Shown here: piece by piece, positions 15,148 to 22,574 of the stretch
How positions within the stretch are numbered: position 1 is the first letter of the stretch
How the letters are laid out: each line of letters begins with the position of its first letter
Source of the DNA: Acholeplasmatales bacterium
GTDB taxonomy: Bacteria > Bacillota_I > Bacilli_A > Acholeplasmatales > Anaeroplasmataceae
Assembly: GCA_017444645.1 (NCBI GenBank)
Contig: JAFSWG010000039.1
Coordinates: forward strand, 1 to 41,017
DNA: 41,017 bases
Direction of reading: 5' to 3'
Program-made: the position numbers and the translations under genes
Notes under the pieces: generated by a model
Told to the model about the DNA's origin: nothing
The model's database searches: none
Seen by the model: only the letters and a program-made list of their open reading frames with translations

Positions 15148-16572
15148 TTACACATTATATGTATAATTATCAAATAAAATATTATAAACTAAAGAAGTAT
15201 GCATATAAACTGTTCTAATTACAGAATTAGAATATGGAGGCACCGCTAATAACAAGATTGGAGCCCCACTATTTTGAATTAAATTTGTAAACGTATTACA
15301 AGAATCTAATAATACAGCATCAATAGAAGAATAAGCATCACCTTTATCTTCTTCTAAGAATGGCTTTAAGAATTTGTATAGGTTTTCACCACTAGTTACT
15401 AACGGTATAAGATCAAACATATTATTTTCAGCAATCTCTTGTATTGCTGTTTTAATTTTTGTCTTTGTTGAATCTTTCATAGTGAAGAATGTATCAAAAA
15501 CAAAGGAGATAGCAGGTTGATAACGTTCAACAAATTCCTGTCTAGTATTTAATGAATATTGTTTATTTTCGTCATCACTTGGATAATATTTAGTTAATGT
15601 ATTTATTATAAAGTTTGTTGTCTCAGTTTCTTTTTCAACATCTGAAAATTTTGAAAATTTAGGTAATACATATTTGTTATTATGAGATATTAATATTTCA
15701 TCTGCTTTTTCATTATAAATATCAATATCAGTACCACATCTAGTGAATTCATAATTATCAGGAGCAACATATGGTACTAAATCAGCACTATTAATAATAT
15801 TAAATACATTTTTATAATCAATATTATCAGCTTTTAGCACACCCCTTGGTGTAGCAAAAGAATAAGAATATAAATTACTTTCAGCTGTTAATTTATTATC
15901 TAATGTCATTAATTTATGACTTAATACATTAGATACTGCCGCACCACGTGAATATCCAGTAAGTAATAATTTTAAAGTAGAAGTATCTTTATTATTAGAT
16001 AAATAAGTAATTAATCTATTATAAATCTTATCTGCAGATTCTTGGAAATTCTTATGGTTACCAGTTATACCTATATCAAAATTACCTTTCCATTCAGTAG
16101 AATAACCTACACCTCTAGCAGATATAACAACTAAATCTGAATTATCTATTTTTTTATGGGCAAAGCTATAACCAATTCCTTCATCACTAGTATCTGAGTC
16201 TCCGTAGTATTCAATCTTATCAAAACCTAAATCAGTATAAAACTTGTTAGTAATTGTTCTATTTTCAGTAGAAAGAGCACTACCTAGTGAGAATAAAGCT
16301 AAATCTTTGTTAAACTTAGTAGATTCTTCACTAACATATGAATCTTTAAAATGAAATTTTGTTGTTTCAGTCTCTCCACTAAAACCAAAAGTTTGATTTA
16401 TTTCTGTAGAATAATCTACTGTTGTATTAGTTGTAGTAGTGGTTGTTGTCGTTATATTAGTTGTTGTTGTAGTAGAATTTGTTGTTTCTATAGAATTAGT
16501 TTTATTACATGCTACTAATGTAACCCCTGAAACTAAAAATAACGAGATGCCTAATATTTTCTTTATTTTCAT
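15148..16572 (-). CDS. Class 3 lipase-like lipoprotein with Thr-rich linker
   Basis: A 474-residue exported lipoprotein. A signal peptide with lipobox LVAC is followed at about residues 25–55 by a low-complexity linker of Thr and Asn, then an alpha/beta-hydrolase domain. The nucleophile elbow is TGYSRGAAVSNVL (GxSxG with the Ser near residue 210), as in class 3 lipases; SFATPRG and NIINSADLVPYV shortly after carry the conserved Asp region. The substrate could be lipids or esters, and is unknown. The start is the ATG at 16572, preceded by AGAGGTGAT; the upstream GTG belongs to the ribosome site. It is divergent from the TetR gene and convergent with the small helical protein gene. Confidence 0.85.
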   Translation of the reverse strand: MKIKKILGISLFLVSGVTLVACNKTNSIETTNSTTTTTNITTTTTTTTNTTVDYSTEINQTFGFSGETETTKFHFKDSYVSEESTKFNKDLALFSLGSALSTENRTITNKFYTDLGFDKIEYYGDSDTSDEGIGYSFAHKKIDNSDLVVISARGVGYSTEWKGNFDIGITGNHKNFQESADKIYNRLITYLSNNKDTSTLKLLLTGYSRGAAVSNVLSHKLMTLDNKLTAESNLYSYSFATPRGVLKADNIDYKNVFNIINSADLVPYVAPDNYEFTRCGTDIDIYNEKADEILISHNNKYVLPKFSKFSDVEKETETTNFIINTLTKYYPSDDENKQYSLNTRQEFVERYQPAISFVFDTFFTMKDSTKTKIKTAIQEIAENNMFDLIPLVTSGENLYKFLKPFLEEDKGDAYSSIDAVLLDSCNTFTNLIQNSGAPILLLAVPPYSNSVIRTVYMHTSLVYNILFDNYTYNV

Positions 16573-16592
16573 AAAAATCACCTCTTTATATT

Positions 16593-16621
16593 ATTATAAT
16601 TATAATAAAAAAAATAATCAA
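16593..16621 (-). promoter_or_regulatory. Promoter of the lipase gene
   Basis: On the minus strand TTGATT (16621–16616), a 17-bp spacer, TATAAT (16598–16593). Confidence 0.65.
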
Positions 16622-16644
16622 TGAAATATGAAATAATAATCATC

Positions 16645-16673
16645 TTTACATTTATTATCAATGGTGTTATAAT
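16645..16673 (+). promoter_or_regulatory. Promoter of the tetR–CPBP unit
   Basis: TTTACA (16645–16650), a 17-bp spacer, TATAAT (16668–16673), with TG one base before, an extended -10. Confidence 0.75.
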
Positions 16674-16677
16674 TTCA

Positions 16678-16693
16678 TTGAGTAAATACTCAA
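16678..16693. promoter_or_regulatory. TetR-type operator
   Basis: TTGAGTAAATACTCAA is a perfect 7-2-7 palindrome four bases after the -10, covering the expected transcription start. Its size and position fit autorepression by the TetR protein encoded 15 bases on. Confidence 0.75.
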
Positions 16694-16707
16694 CGAACGG
16701 TGATATT

Positions 16708-17277
16708 ATGACACGTCAGGAACAAAAAGAGAAAAGAAGAATAGAAATTTTATATAAAGGCTTAGAATTATTTGTTGAAAAAGGCTACGATGCAACTAAG
16801 ACAATTGATATTGCTAATGCTTTAAATATTAGTGAAGGATTATTATTTCATTATTTTAAAACAAAAGAGGATTTATATTATGAATTAGTAAGATTAGGTA
16901 TTAATGGTACAAATAAAGAAATAATAAATAATAATTTAAAGCCATTAGATCAATTATTAAAATATGTAACAGATATTTTTAACGCAGTTAAATTGGATAT
17001 AAATTTTGCAAGAATGTTTGTTTTAATGCCTGAGGCAACAAAAATAGGTACACCAAAAAGGGTAAGAGAGCTTGCATTAAGTGTAAATATAATAGATTTA
17101 TATATTCCAATTATCATTAAAGGACAAGAAGAAGGAACAATAAAGCAAGGTGATCCATTTATTTTATCTAATGCATTATTTAGAAGCATATATGGTGTAT
17201 GTGAAGGATATGCCCTAGATTCTAATAATACACTTCCTGATCCTAGTTTAATGATTGATATAATAAGGAGATATTAA
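16708..17277 (+). CDS. TetR/AcrR-family transcriptional repressor
   Basis: A 190-residue TetR-family protein. The N-terminal helix-turn-helix is typical: RIEILYKGLELFVEKGYDAT, then TIDIANALNISEGLLFHYF at residues about 28–46. The remaining helical ligand-binding domain is unassignable. An in-frame ATG at 16621 would add 29 hydrophobic residues translated from the promoter and operator, so ATG 16708, with GGTGAT four bases upstream, is chosen. The palindrome at 16678–16693 is the probable autoregulatory site. Only two bases separate its stop from the CPBP-family gene, so both are co-transcribed and controlled by the same unknown ligand. Confidence 0.9.
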   Translation: MTRQEQKEKRRIEILYKGLELFVEKGYDATKTIDIANALNISEGLLFHYFKTKEDLYYELVRLGINGTNKEIINNNLKPLDQLLKYVTDIFNAVKLDINFARMFVLMPEATKIGTPKRVRELALSVNIIDLYIPIIIKGQEEGTIKQGDPFILSNALFRSIYGVCEGYALDSNNTLPDPSLMIDIIRRY

Positions 17278-17279
17278 TA

Positions 17280-17993
17280 ATGAAATCAAAAATAGTTTTA
17301 TTATTACCAATTAGATGTATTATATTTTTTATTGTCTTTATATCAATGATGCTAATAACAAATAAAGATTTAAAAGAATTATCAAATACATGGAGTGTAG
17401 TGATTTGTATTATTAATATATTACTTATTGTTTTATTAATATTTTTAACAAGAATTAAAAATTCTAATCTATTAGAATTAATTAATTATAAAAAGGGTGT
17501 TACAACTAAAAAAGAAATATTAATTATGATTTTAATTGTATTATTAATTGGAATGGGTGGAATGTATCTTGCTGGATTAATAGTATATCAAAAGATTCCA
17601 TATTTCGCTCCAGAAATGATTGCCCCTATACCTTTATGGCTAGCTATTATTGTCTTTATTTTATTACCTACAACAACAGCTATTGCTGAAGATAGCCTAT
17701 ATTTAGGTGTTGGGGTGAATAATATTAATAATAAATATTTAAAGATAATAATTCCAAGCTTTTTCTTTGCTTTACAGCATTCATTTATTCCATTTATTTT
17801 GGATATAAGATTTATAATTTATAGATTTTTATCATTTTTACCATTAACTATAATATTAGCTTATATCTATAATAAAAAGAAAAATCCATTACCAATCATG
17901 ATAGCTCATGGAATAATAGATTTATTCACAGTGGTTTGGATATTAATTACATCAATTAATCCAGAATTTTATCTATCTTTATTAAATATGTAG
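17280..17993 (+). CDS. CPBP-family intramembrane metalloprotease-like protein
   Basis: A 237-residue integral membrane protein with about seven or eight hydrophobic helices. The last half has the CPBP (Abi/CAAX-protease-like) layout: AEDSLYLG near residue 138, FALQHSF near 163, and AHGIIDL near 206. Motifs two and three (FxxxH and HGxxD) are intact. Motif one, normally EExxxR, reads ED with no Arg at the expected place. The family cleaves or modifies membrane-bound proteins and often serves peptide or bacteriocin self-protection; whether this variant is active is unknown. It is the partner gene of the TetR regulator, in the same transcript. Confidence 0.83.
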   Translation: MKSKIVLLLPIRCIIFFIVFISMMLITNKDLKELSNTWSVVICIINILLIVLLIFLTRIKNSNLLELINYKKGVTTKKEILIMILIVLLIGMGGMYLAGLIVYQKIPYFAPEMIAPIPLWLAIIVFILLPTTTAIAEDSLYLGVGVNNINNKYLKIIIPSFFFALQHSFIPFILDIRFIIYRFLSFLPLTIILAYIYNKKKNPLPIMIAHGIIDLFTVVWILITSINPEFYLSLLNM

Positions 17994-18014
17994 GAAACTA
18001 CATATTTTACTTTT
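17986..18014 (+). terminator. Weak terminator after the CPBP gene
   Basis: ATATGTAG, loop GAAA, CTACATAT, then a T-rich tract broken by AC. It includes the stop codon and runs into the next promoter. Confidence 0.6.
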
Positions 18015-18034
18015 GTTCATTATTATTTTATAAT
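18006..18034 (+). promoter_or_regulatory. Promoter of the large surface protein gene
   Basis: TTTACT (18006–18011), a 17-bp spacer, TATAAT (18029–18034). Transcription would start near 18041, which supports the later of the two possible ATG starts. Confidence 0.6.
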
Positions 18035-18062
18035 AGAAGAAATGATAAAGGCGTTGATACAA

Positions 18063-21000
18063 ATGAAGAAAAGAATTATTTTAATTTCAAAATTCATATT
18101 TGCTATAATAATAGGTGTTTCTTTTTATTTCCTTTCTGGAGTATTAAAATCTCCTGCCAAAATAAAAGAAAGCGAAACTAAATACATGACCAAGCTTTTA
18201 GAAGCACCAACTGATGGTAGTAAACCAACAGAACATGATGCGACTGATGTTGTTGCGTACGCATTATGGAAAGTCGCAAATACTGACAACTTTAAAGTTA
18301 CTACAACAGGTAATTCAAGTGCGTCAGTTGCTACCTTAAAGATAAGTAATGAAAGAATAGTAATAGGAAAACAGGCAATGGTATCAACTACATCTATGGG
18401 TATAGTTTCTATTGGAAAACAAAAATTTTATTCAGATGATAAAGTTTTATTAAGAGATTATGAAAAATTCACTGATGATGGTGTTATATGGAAGAATGAA
18501 GAACCTGAATGTATATCATATAAAGAGATGATATCAAGATATGGTTGGCTTCCATGGCAAGCTAATGGATATATAATTTGTGATGAAACATACTTAAATA
18601 GAGATAATATAAAAGTACAAGCTTTAGATAACGATTTATATAAGGTTGGATTTGATTTAAATCCAAAACCTGATTATGCACCATTTTGGTATCGAAGAGA
18701 AATATTAACAAATTCATCATCTACAATTGAACCTAATTTTAAATCAATACATATAGATTTAACAATTGATAATGATTATAGGATTATTTATCAAGATTTT
18801 ATAGAGGTATATGAAGTTCAAACATATGGAATAAAAGCTGAAACTAAAACAAGTGTAAGAGATGAATTTAGCTATGATAATATAGAATTTAATCAAGAAT
18901 ATTTAGATTATTTCAATAAATATAAAGATTTAAATCCTAAAGATTCAGACGGAAAGACAGTTGTTAAGGATGATATTGCATCTATGCTAATATCATCACT
19001 ACAAAATGGTGTAAATGATATATTATTAGATGTTGATTGTAAAATAGGAAATAAGACAATAAATGGTAATGCCAGCATTAATATTTATGATTTATCAAAT
19101 ATAAAAATAAGATTAAAATTAGAGGATTTGATAGAATTAGAATATTTAAATAATAATATTTATATGTCTGGTTTTGGTTTAAATGTTAAAGGCGATATTT
19201 CTAATTTGACAGAAGTAATTGAAAGATTAGGTAATAGAAATACAAATAATAATCTTAATGAAATATTAAATCAAATTAATCAAGCTAAATTAGTTGAAAT
19301 AGGAAATAATAAACAAATAGATGCGACGATTAATGTTTATGGAATTGATATTAAAATAAATGCTAATTTGGGTAAGGTAGATAATGGATATATATTAAAT
19401 AGCTTATCTATAAACTCTAATCTATTTAATAAAGATATTAGTTTAAATATTAAAAAAGGAAATAAAACATTTGTAGATAAAGATTATTCTAATTATGATA
19501 ATATTTCTGATTTAACTGGAATAATTAACAAATTATTAGATGTTATTGAAACAAAAGAATTTAATTTTAATTATGATATTAATATATCTAATTACGATAT
19601 AAATTCTATAAACATTAGTGGTGATGTAAGTGTTAAATTATATCAAAATAATCAATTTGATTTAGAATTAAATGCGATTATAAAAACTAATGATGATGCA
19701 TATCATGATATAAACATTAAAATCATAAGTGAAGAGTATTATAAGAATAATAATATATCTTCAAAAGGAATGATTTTTATAACATATGGTAGGAAAGAAA
19801 ATGATAATAAATTAAGAATAAAAATACCATTAGATGATGTATATGGAATTGTAGAAACATTAATTAAGATATTAGATTTAAAGATTGATATCTTTGATAA
19901 ATATTCTAGTTTCAATTATGATGATATTGATTTAAATCAATTAAGAGGATTAATTAAATTAATAAATGTTAATAGGTTAAATAATATTGATATTACAAAT
20001 CTAATTAAAGAATCAGAATTTAAGAATAAAAAGGCTGTATTAAAGCTAGGCTTAAATGAAAATAAAGAACAATTGGTTAATTTAATAATAGATACTAATG
20101 AAAAGGATAATGAAGTAATAAAAATTAGCTGTGATAATATTTTATTAAATTATTATTCAGAAACTGATTATAAGAGATTAGATATTAATTCTATATCTTT
20201 AATTAAAGGACAAGCAAATATTTGTCCTGATAATAATGAATATATAGAAATCAATGATTTAGATGAATTTGTAAATGGTATTGTTTCAACAGCAACCTTA
20301 AAAGATTATGATATTAATACTACAGTTGATTTTGGCTTTTCAATATTTGGTGTTACTGTAGACAATGAAATGTTAGTATCTTCAAAGATTAAGATAGATG
20401 ATAATAATAATCCAACTATTCATTTGTCAATGGATTTATCAAATCTTAATGATTCAATGAAAGTTTTAATGACAACTACTAAGTTAGATGTTTATTATCA
20501 AAATAAATATGTATATATTAAAAAACTAGTAGGAGAAGATACATATGAATTAAAGATTCCATATCAATCATTCATTAATGATTTTAAATATTATTTATTA
20601 GAATATGGTCTTGGAATATCTAATACATTATTTGGTTTATTGAAACCAGAAGAAAATGAAGAACCAGCGGATGCGAATACAATTATAAATGAATATAAGT
20701 TTATCTATAATAAATTAGTTCTAAAATTAGATCTTGGTGCAATACTAAATAATAACAAAATGGGAATAATTGATTTAACATTTGTTTTTGATGAAGTATC
20801 ACCATCAGCTGATAAAAATAAAGTAAGAATGATAACTGGTCTTGAAAACATTAAATTTACAATGCTAAATCTACTTAATTTCAATATATCAGATATTTCT
20901 ATTAACAATATAAATAATCAAGAAGTAAAAGAAATAGATATTACCGAAGAGAATAATTATATTGAAGGCTATAATAAAGAAATAAATGTTGAATATTTAA

Positions 21001-21248
21001 ATGGAAATAATAATGGAAAGATTAAACATAAAATTACATTTGTATATGGTTTAGGTTTAGATGATGAAATTTTTAAAAGTGTTGAAGGAGATGAAATTAC
21101 ATATCCTACAACAAAAACTATTACTCACAATGAAAAGCAATATGAAATATTAGGTTGGTATAGTGATAGAGAATTAATAAATGAATTTAAAGAAACACAA
21201 GTAGGAACAGAAGACATTAAATTATATGCAAAATATAAAATCAGTTAA
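18063..21248 (+). CDS. Large membrane-anchored surface protein with C-terminal InlB-type repeat
   Basis: A 1061-residue protein. One N-terminal hydrophobic helix (ILISKFIFAIIIGVSFYFLSG, about residues 5–26) suggests a signal anchor. The long extracellular part is rich in Asn, Asp, Ile and Lys and alternates short beta-like strands, with recurring patterns such as INISGDVSVKLY, INIYDLSNIKIRLKL and IKIDDNNNPTIHLSM, as in lipoprotein-carrier or beta-scaffold folds. The last 70 residues (KITFVYGLG, then EILGWYSDRELINEF and LYAKYKIS) match the Listeria–Bacteroides (InlB B) repeat. No LPxTG motif is seen. Its role may be adhesion or envelope binding; this is inference. ATG 18063 with AAAGG upstream is preferred over ATG 18042, which sits at the predicted transcript start. 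Confidence 0.78.
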   Translation: MKKRIILISKFIFAIIIGVSFYFLSGVLKSPAKIKESETKYMTKLLEAPTDGSKPTEHDATDVVAYALWKVANTDNFKVTTTGNSSASVATLKISNERIVIGKQAMVSTTSMGIVSIGKQKFYSDDKVLLRDYEKFTDDGVIWKNEEPECISYKEMISRYGWLPWQANGYIICDETYLNRDNIKVQALDNDLYKVGFDLNPKPDYAPFWYRREILTNSSSTIEPNFKSIHIDLTIDNDYRIIYQDFIEVYEVQTYGIKAETKTSVRDEFSYDNIEFNQEYLDYFNKYKDLNPKDSDGKTVVKDDIASMLISSLQNGVNDILLDVDCKIGNKTINGNASINIYDLSNIKIRLKLEDLIELEYLNNNIYMSGFGLNVKGDISNLTEVIERLGNRNTNNNLNEILNQINQAKLVEIGNNKQIDATINVYGIDIKINANLGKVDNGYILNSLSINSNLFNKDISLNIKKGNKTFVDKDYSNYDNISDLTGIINKLLDVIETKEFNFNYDINISNYDINSINISGDVSVKLYQNNQFDLELNAIIKTNDDAYHDINIKIISEEYYKNNNISSKGMIFITYGRKENDNKLRIKIPLDDVYGIVETLIKILDLKIDIFDKYSSFNYDDIDLNQLRGLIKLINVNRLNNIDITNLIKESEFKNKKAVLKLGLNENKEQLVNLIIDTNEKDNEVIKISCDNILLNYYSETDYKRLDINSISLIKGQANICPDNNEYIEINDLDEFVNGIVSTATLKDYDINTTVDFGFSIFGVTVDNEMLVSSKIKIDDNNNPTIHLSMDLSNLNDSMKVLMTTTKLDVYYQNKYVYIKKLVGEDTYELKIPYQSFINDFKYYLLEYGLGISNTLFGLLKPEENEEPADANTIINEYKFIYNKLVLKLDLGAILNNNKMGIIDLTFVFDEVSPSADKNKVRMITGLENIKFTMLNLLNFNISDISINNINNQEVKEIDITEENNYIEGYNKEINVEYLNGNNNGKIKHKITFVYGLGLDDEIFKSVEGDEITYPTTKTITHNEKQYEILGWYSDRELINEFKETQVGTEDIKLYAKYKIS

Positions 21249-21255
21249 TTAAATT

Positions 21256-21287
21256 AAAATGTGTGACAAAATGCCACACATTTTTTT
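21256..21287 (+). terminator. Terminator after the surface protein gene
   Basis: AAAATGTGTG (21256–21265) pairs with CACACATTTT (21275–21284), with T residues to 21287. Confidence 0.88.
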
Positions 21288-21390
21288 GAATAATCTGGTA
21301 CTATAAAAAAATATAAAACTGATACTTTTAAAAGGACCAAAATGAGTTTAATATTATAAATGTATTTCATAAAAGGGGAGAGTGAGATTT

Positions 21391-22257
21391 ATGAAAAATG
21401 ATAAATTGTTAAATAAAATAGTAATTATAGCAATGTTTAGTGCTCTAGCATGTGCTGGTACATTTATTCAAATAAGAATGCCTGCTGGAGATTTCGTACA
21501 TTTAGGTAATTTCGTTATGATAGTTGCTGCATTATTACTTGGTGGTATAGCTGGAGGTGTATCTGGTGCCCTAGGTATGGGATTATATGATATTATTTTC
21601 TATACATCAAAGCCATCAACAATATTAAGAACGTTTATTTTAAAATTTTTAGTAGGCTTTGCGGTAGGAACATTATTTAGATTAATAATTAAAAAGGATA
21701 TTAATTCAAGAAAAATATTATTTGGTTTATCTGGATTATTCATTGGTATTGGTATTTTGTTTACAATATTATTTGTTTTAGGTGATAAATCAGAATTTGG
21801 ATTTGATAATGGATTATCATCAGTTTATAATAATATTTTTGGTTCTAAAAATAGCTTCAAAATATCATTATATGTTCCTATATTCTCATATTTATTTGGT
21901 ATAGGTACTTTTGTTGCAGCAATATTAGCATCTAAGTTATCAAAAAGAAGTATGGCAGCACTTGTTGCTGTTAGTGTTGCAATAATTGTTAATATTATTG
22001 GTGAATTTGTATTAAGATGGCTACTTGAAGGAATTATGGTATCAGATTTTAATACATCAATTATAGTTGCTACATCAAAGATTCCAGGTTCATTTATAAC
22101 AGGATTTATAAGTGTAGTATTATCTGTATTAATTTATGAACCTATTTATAGAGCGGTAAAGCATACAGGCCTATTTAATGATGATACAGCTAAATTTGAT
22201 GAAGATGAAAAAGACGATGTAATAGAATTAAAGGAGCAAACTAATGAAACAAAATAA
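21391..22257 (+). CDS. ECF-type transporter S component (substrate unknown)
   Basis: A 288-residue membrane protein with six or more helices. The N-terminal region has the ECF S-component pattern: a first helix with ALACAGTFIQIRMPAG, then FVHLGNFVMIVAALLLGG and GGVSGALGMGLYDIIF. S components bind vitamins or similar small molecules and share an energising EcfA–EcfA'–EcfT module encoded elsewhere. A soluble loop around residues 140–155 and an acidic C-terminal tail (DEDEKDD) are unusual additions. The substrate cannot be read from sequence. GGGGAG precedes ATG 21391; the GTG at 21382 is just upstream in frame and less likely. The next gene overlaps its end by 14 bases. Confidence 0.85.
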   Translation: MKNDKLLNKIVIIAMFSALACAGTFIQIRMPAGDFVHLGNFVMIVAALLLGGIAGGVSGALGMGLYDIIFYTSKPSTILRTFILKFLVGFAVGTLFRLIIKKDINSRKILFGLSGLFIGIGILFTILFVLGDKSEFGFDNGLSSVYNNIFGSKNSFKISLYVPIFSYLFGIGTFVAAILASKLSKRSMAALVAVSVAIIVNIIGEFVLRWLLEGIMVSDFNTSIIVATSKIPGSFITGFISVVLSVLIYEPIYRAVKHTGLFNDDTAKFDEDEKDDVIELKEQTNETK

Positions 22258-22489
22258 TTTAAAATATATTGTATTATTTGGTGGCCTTCTAGCAACAATT
22301 CTTATTACTGTAGGACTAATCTTATTGAATAAGCAAGTATTTGATACCCAAGCTTTTAAAGCAATTGAGAATAGTTCAAATATCAAGCTTTGGATTAATA
22401 ATTTTATAGGCTTCGGAGAAATAGTAGTAGTTATATTGACATTTATTACATTTCTTTTCTTAAATAATAACAAGAATGAGAGTAAATAA
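22244..22489 (+). CDS. Small two-helix membrane protein
   Basis: An 81-residue protein with two hydrophobic segments (residues about 8–28 and 53–73) separated by a short polar stretch. The family is not recognised. It starts inside the ECF S-component gene, after AAGGAGC, overlapping it by 14 bases, so the two are translationally coupled. It could be a partner or stabiliser of that transporter; this is inference from position only. A terminator overlaps its stop. Confidence 0.75.
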   Translation: MKQNNLKYIVLFGGLLATILITVGLILLNKQVFDTQAFKAIENSSNIKLWINNFIGFGEIVVVILTFITFLFLNNNKNESK

Positions 22490-22502
22490 ACTCTCATTTT
22501 TT
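22475..22502 (+). terminator. Terminator after the ECF unit
   Basis: AATGAGAGT (22475–22483), short loop, ACTCTCATT (22490–22498), T run to 22502. It begins within the last codons of the small membrane protein gene. Confidence 0.88.
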
Positions 22503-22536
22503 GTTGTTTAAAATCTATCTTTTTATTATATCTTTA

Positions 22537-22545
22537 TGATATAAT
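22537..22545 (+). promoter_or_regulatory. Extended -10 promoter of the polA operon
   Basis: TGATATAAT with no clear -35, 30 bases before the polA start. The same nine bases form the -10 of the 143-residue protein gene and of clpB. Confidence 0.55.
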
Positions 22546-22574
22546 ATAATCAGTTTTTATGGGATGTGATTTTA

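Noticed and set aside
16439..16624. Valine-rich plus-strand reading frame opposite the lipase signal region
   Set aside because: It is the complement of the Thr-repeat linker (ACT/ACA codons) of the lipase gene.
21288..21390. Riboswitch before the ECF transporter gene
   Set aside because: The 100-base leader is AT-rich, and I could not build a conserved aptamer core (TPP, FMN, preQ1, cobalamin) from it.
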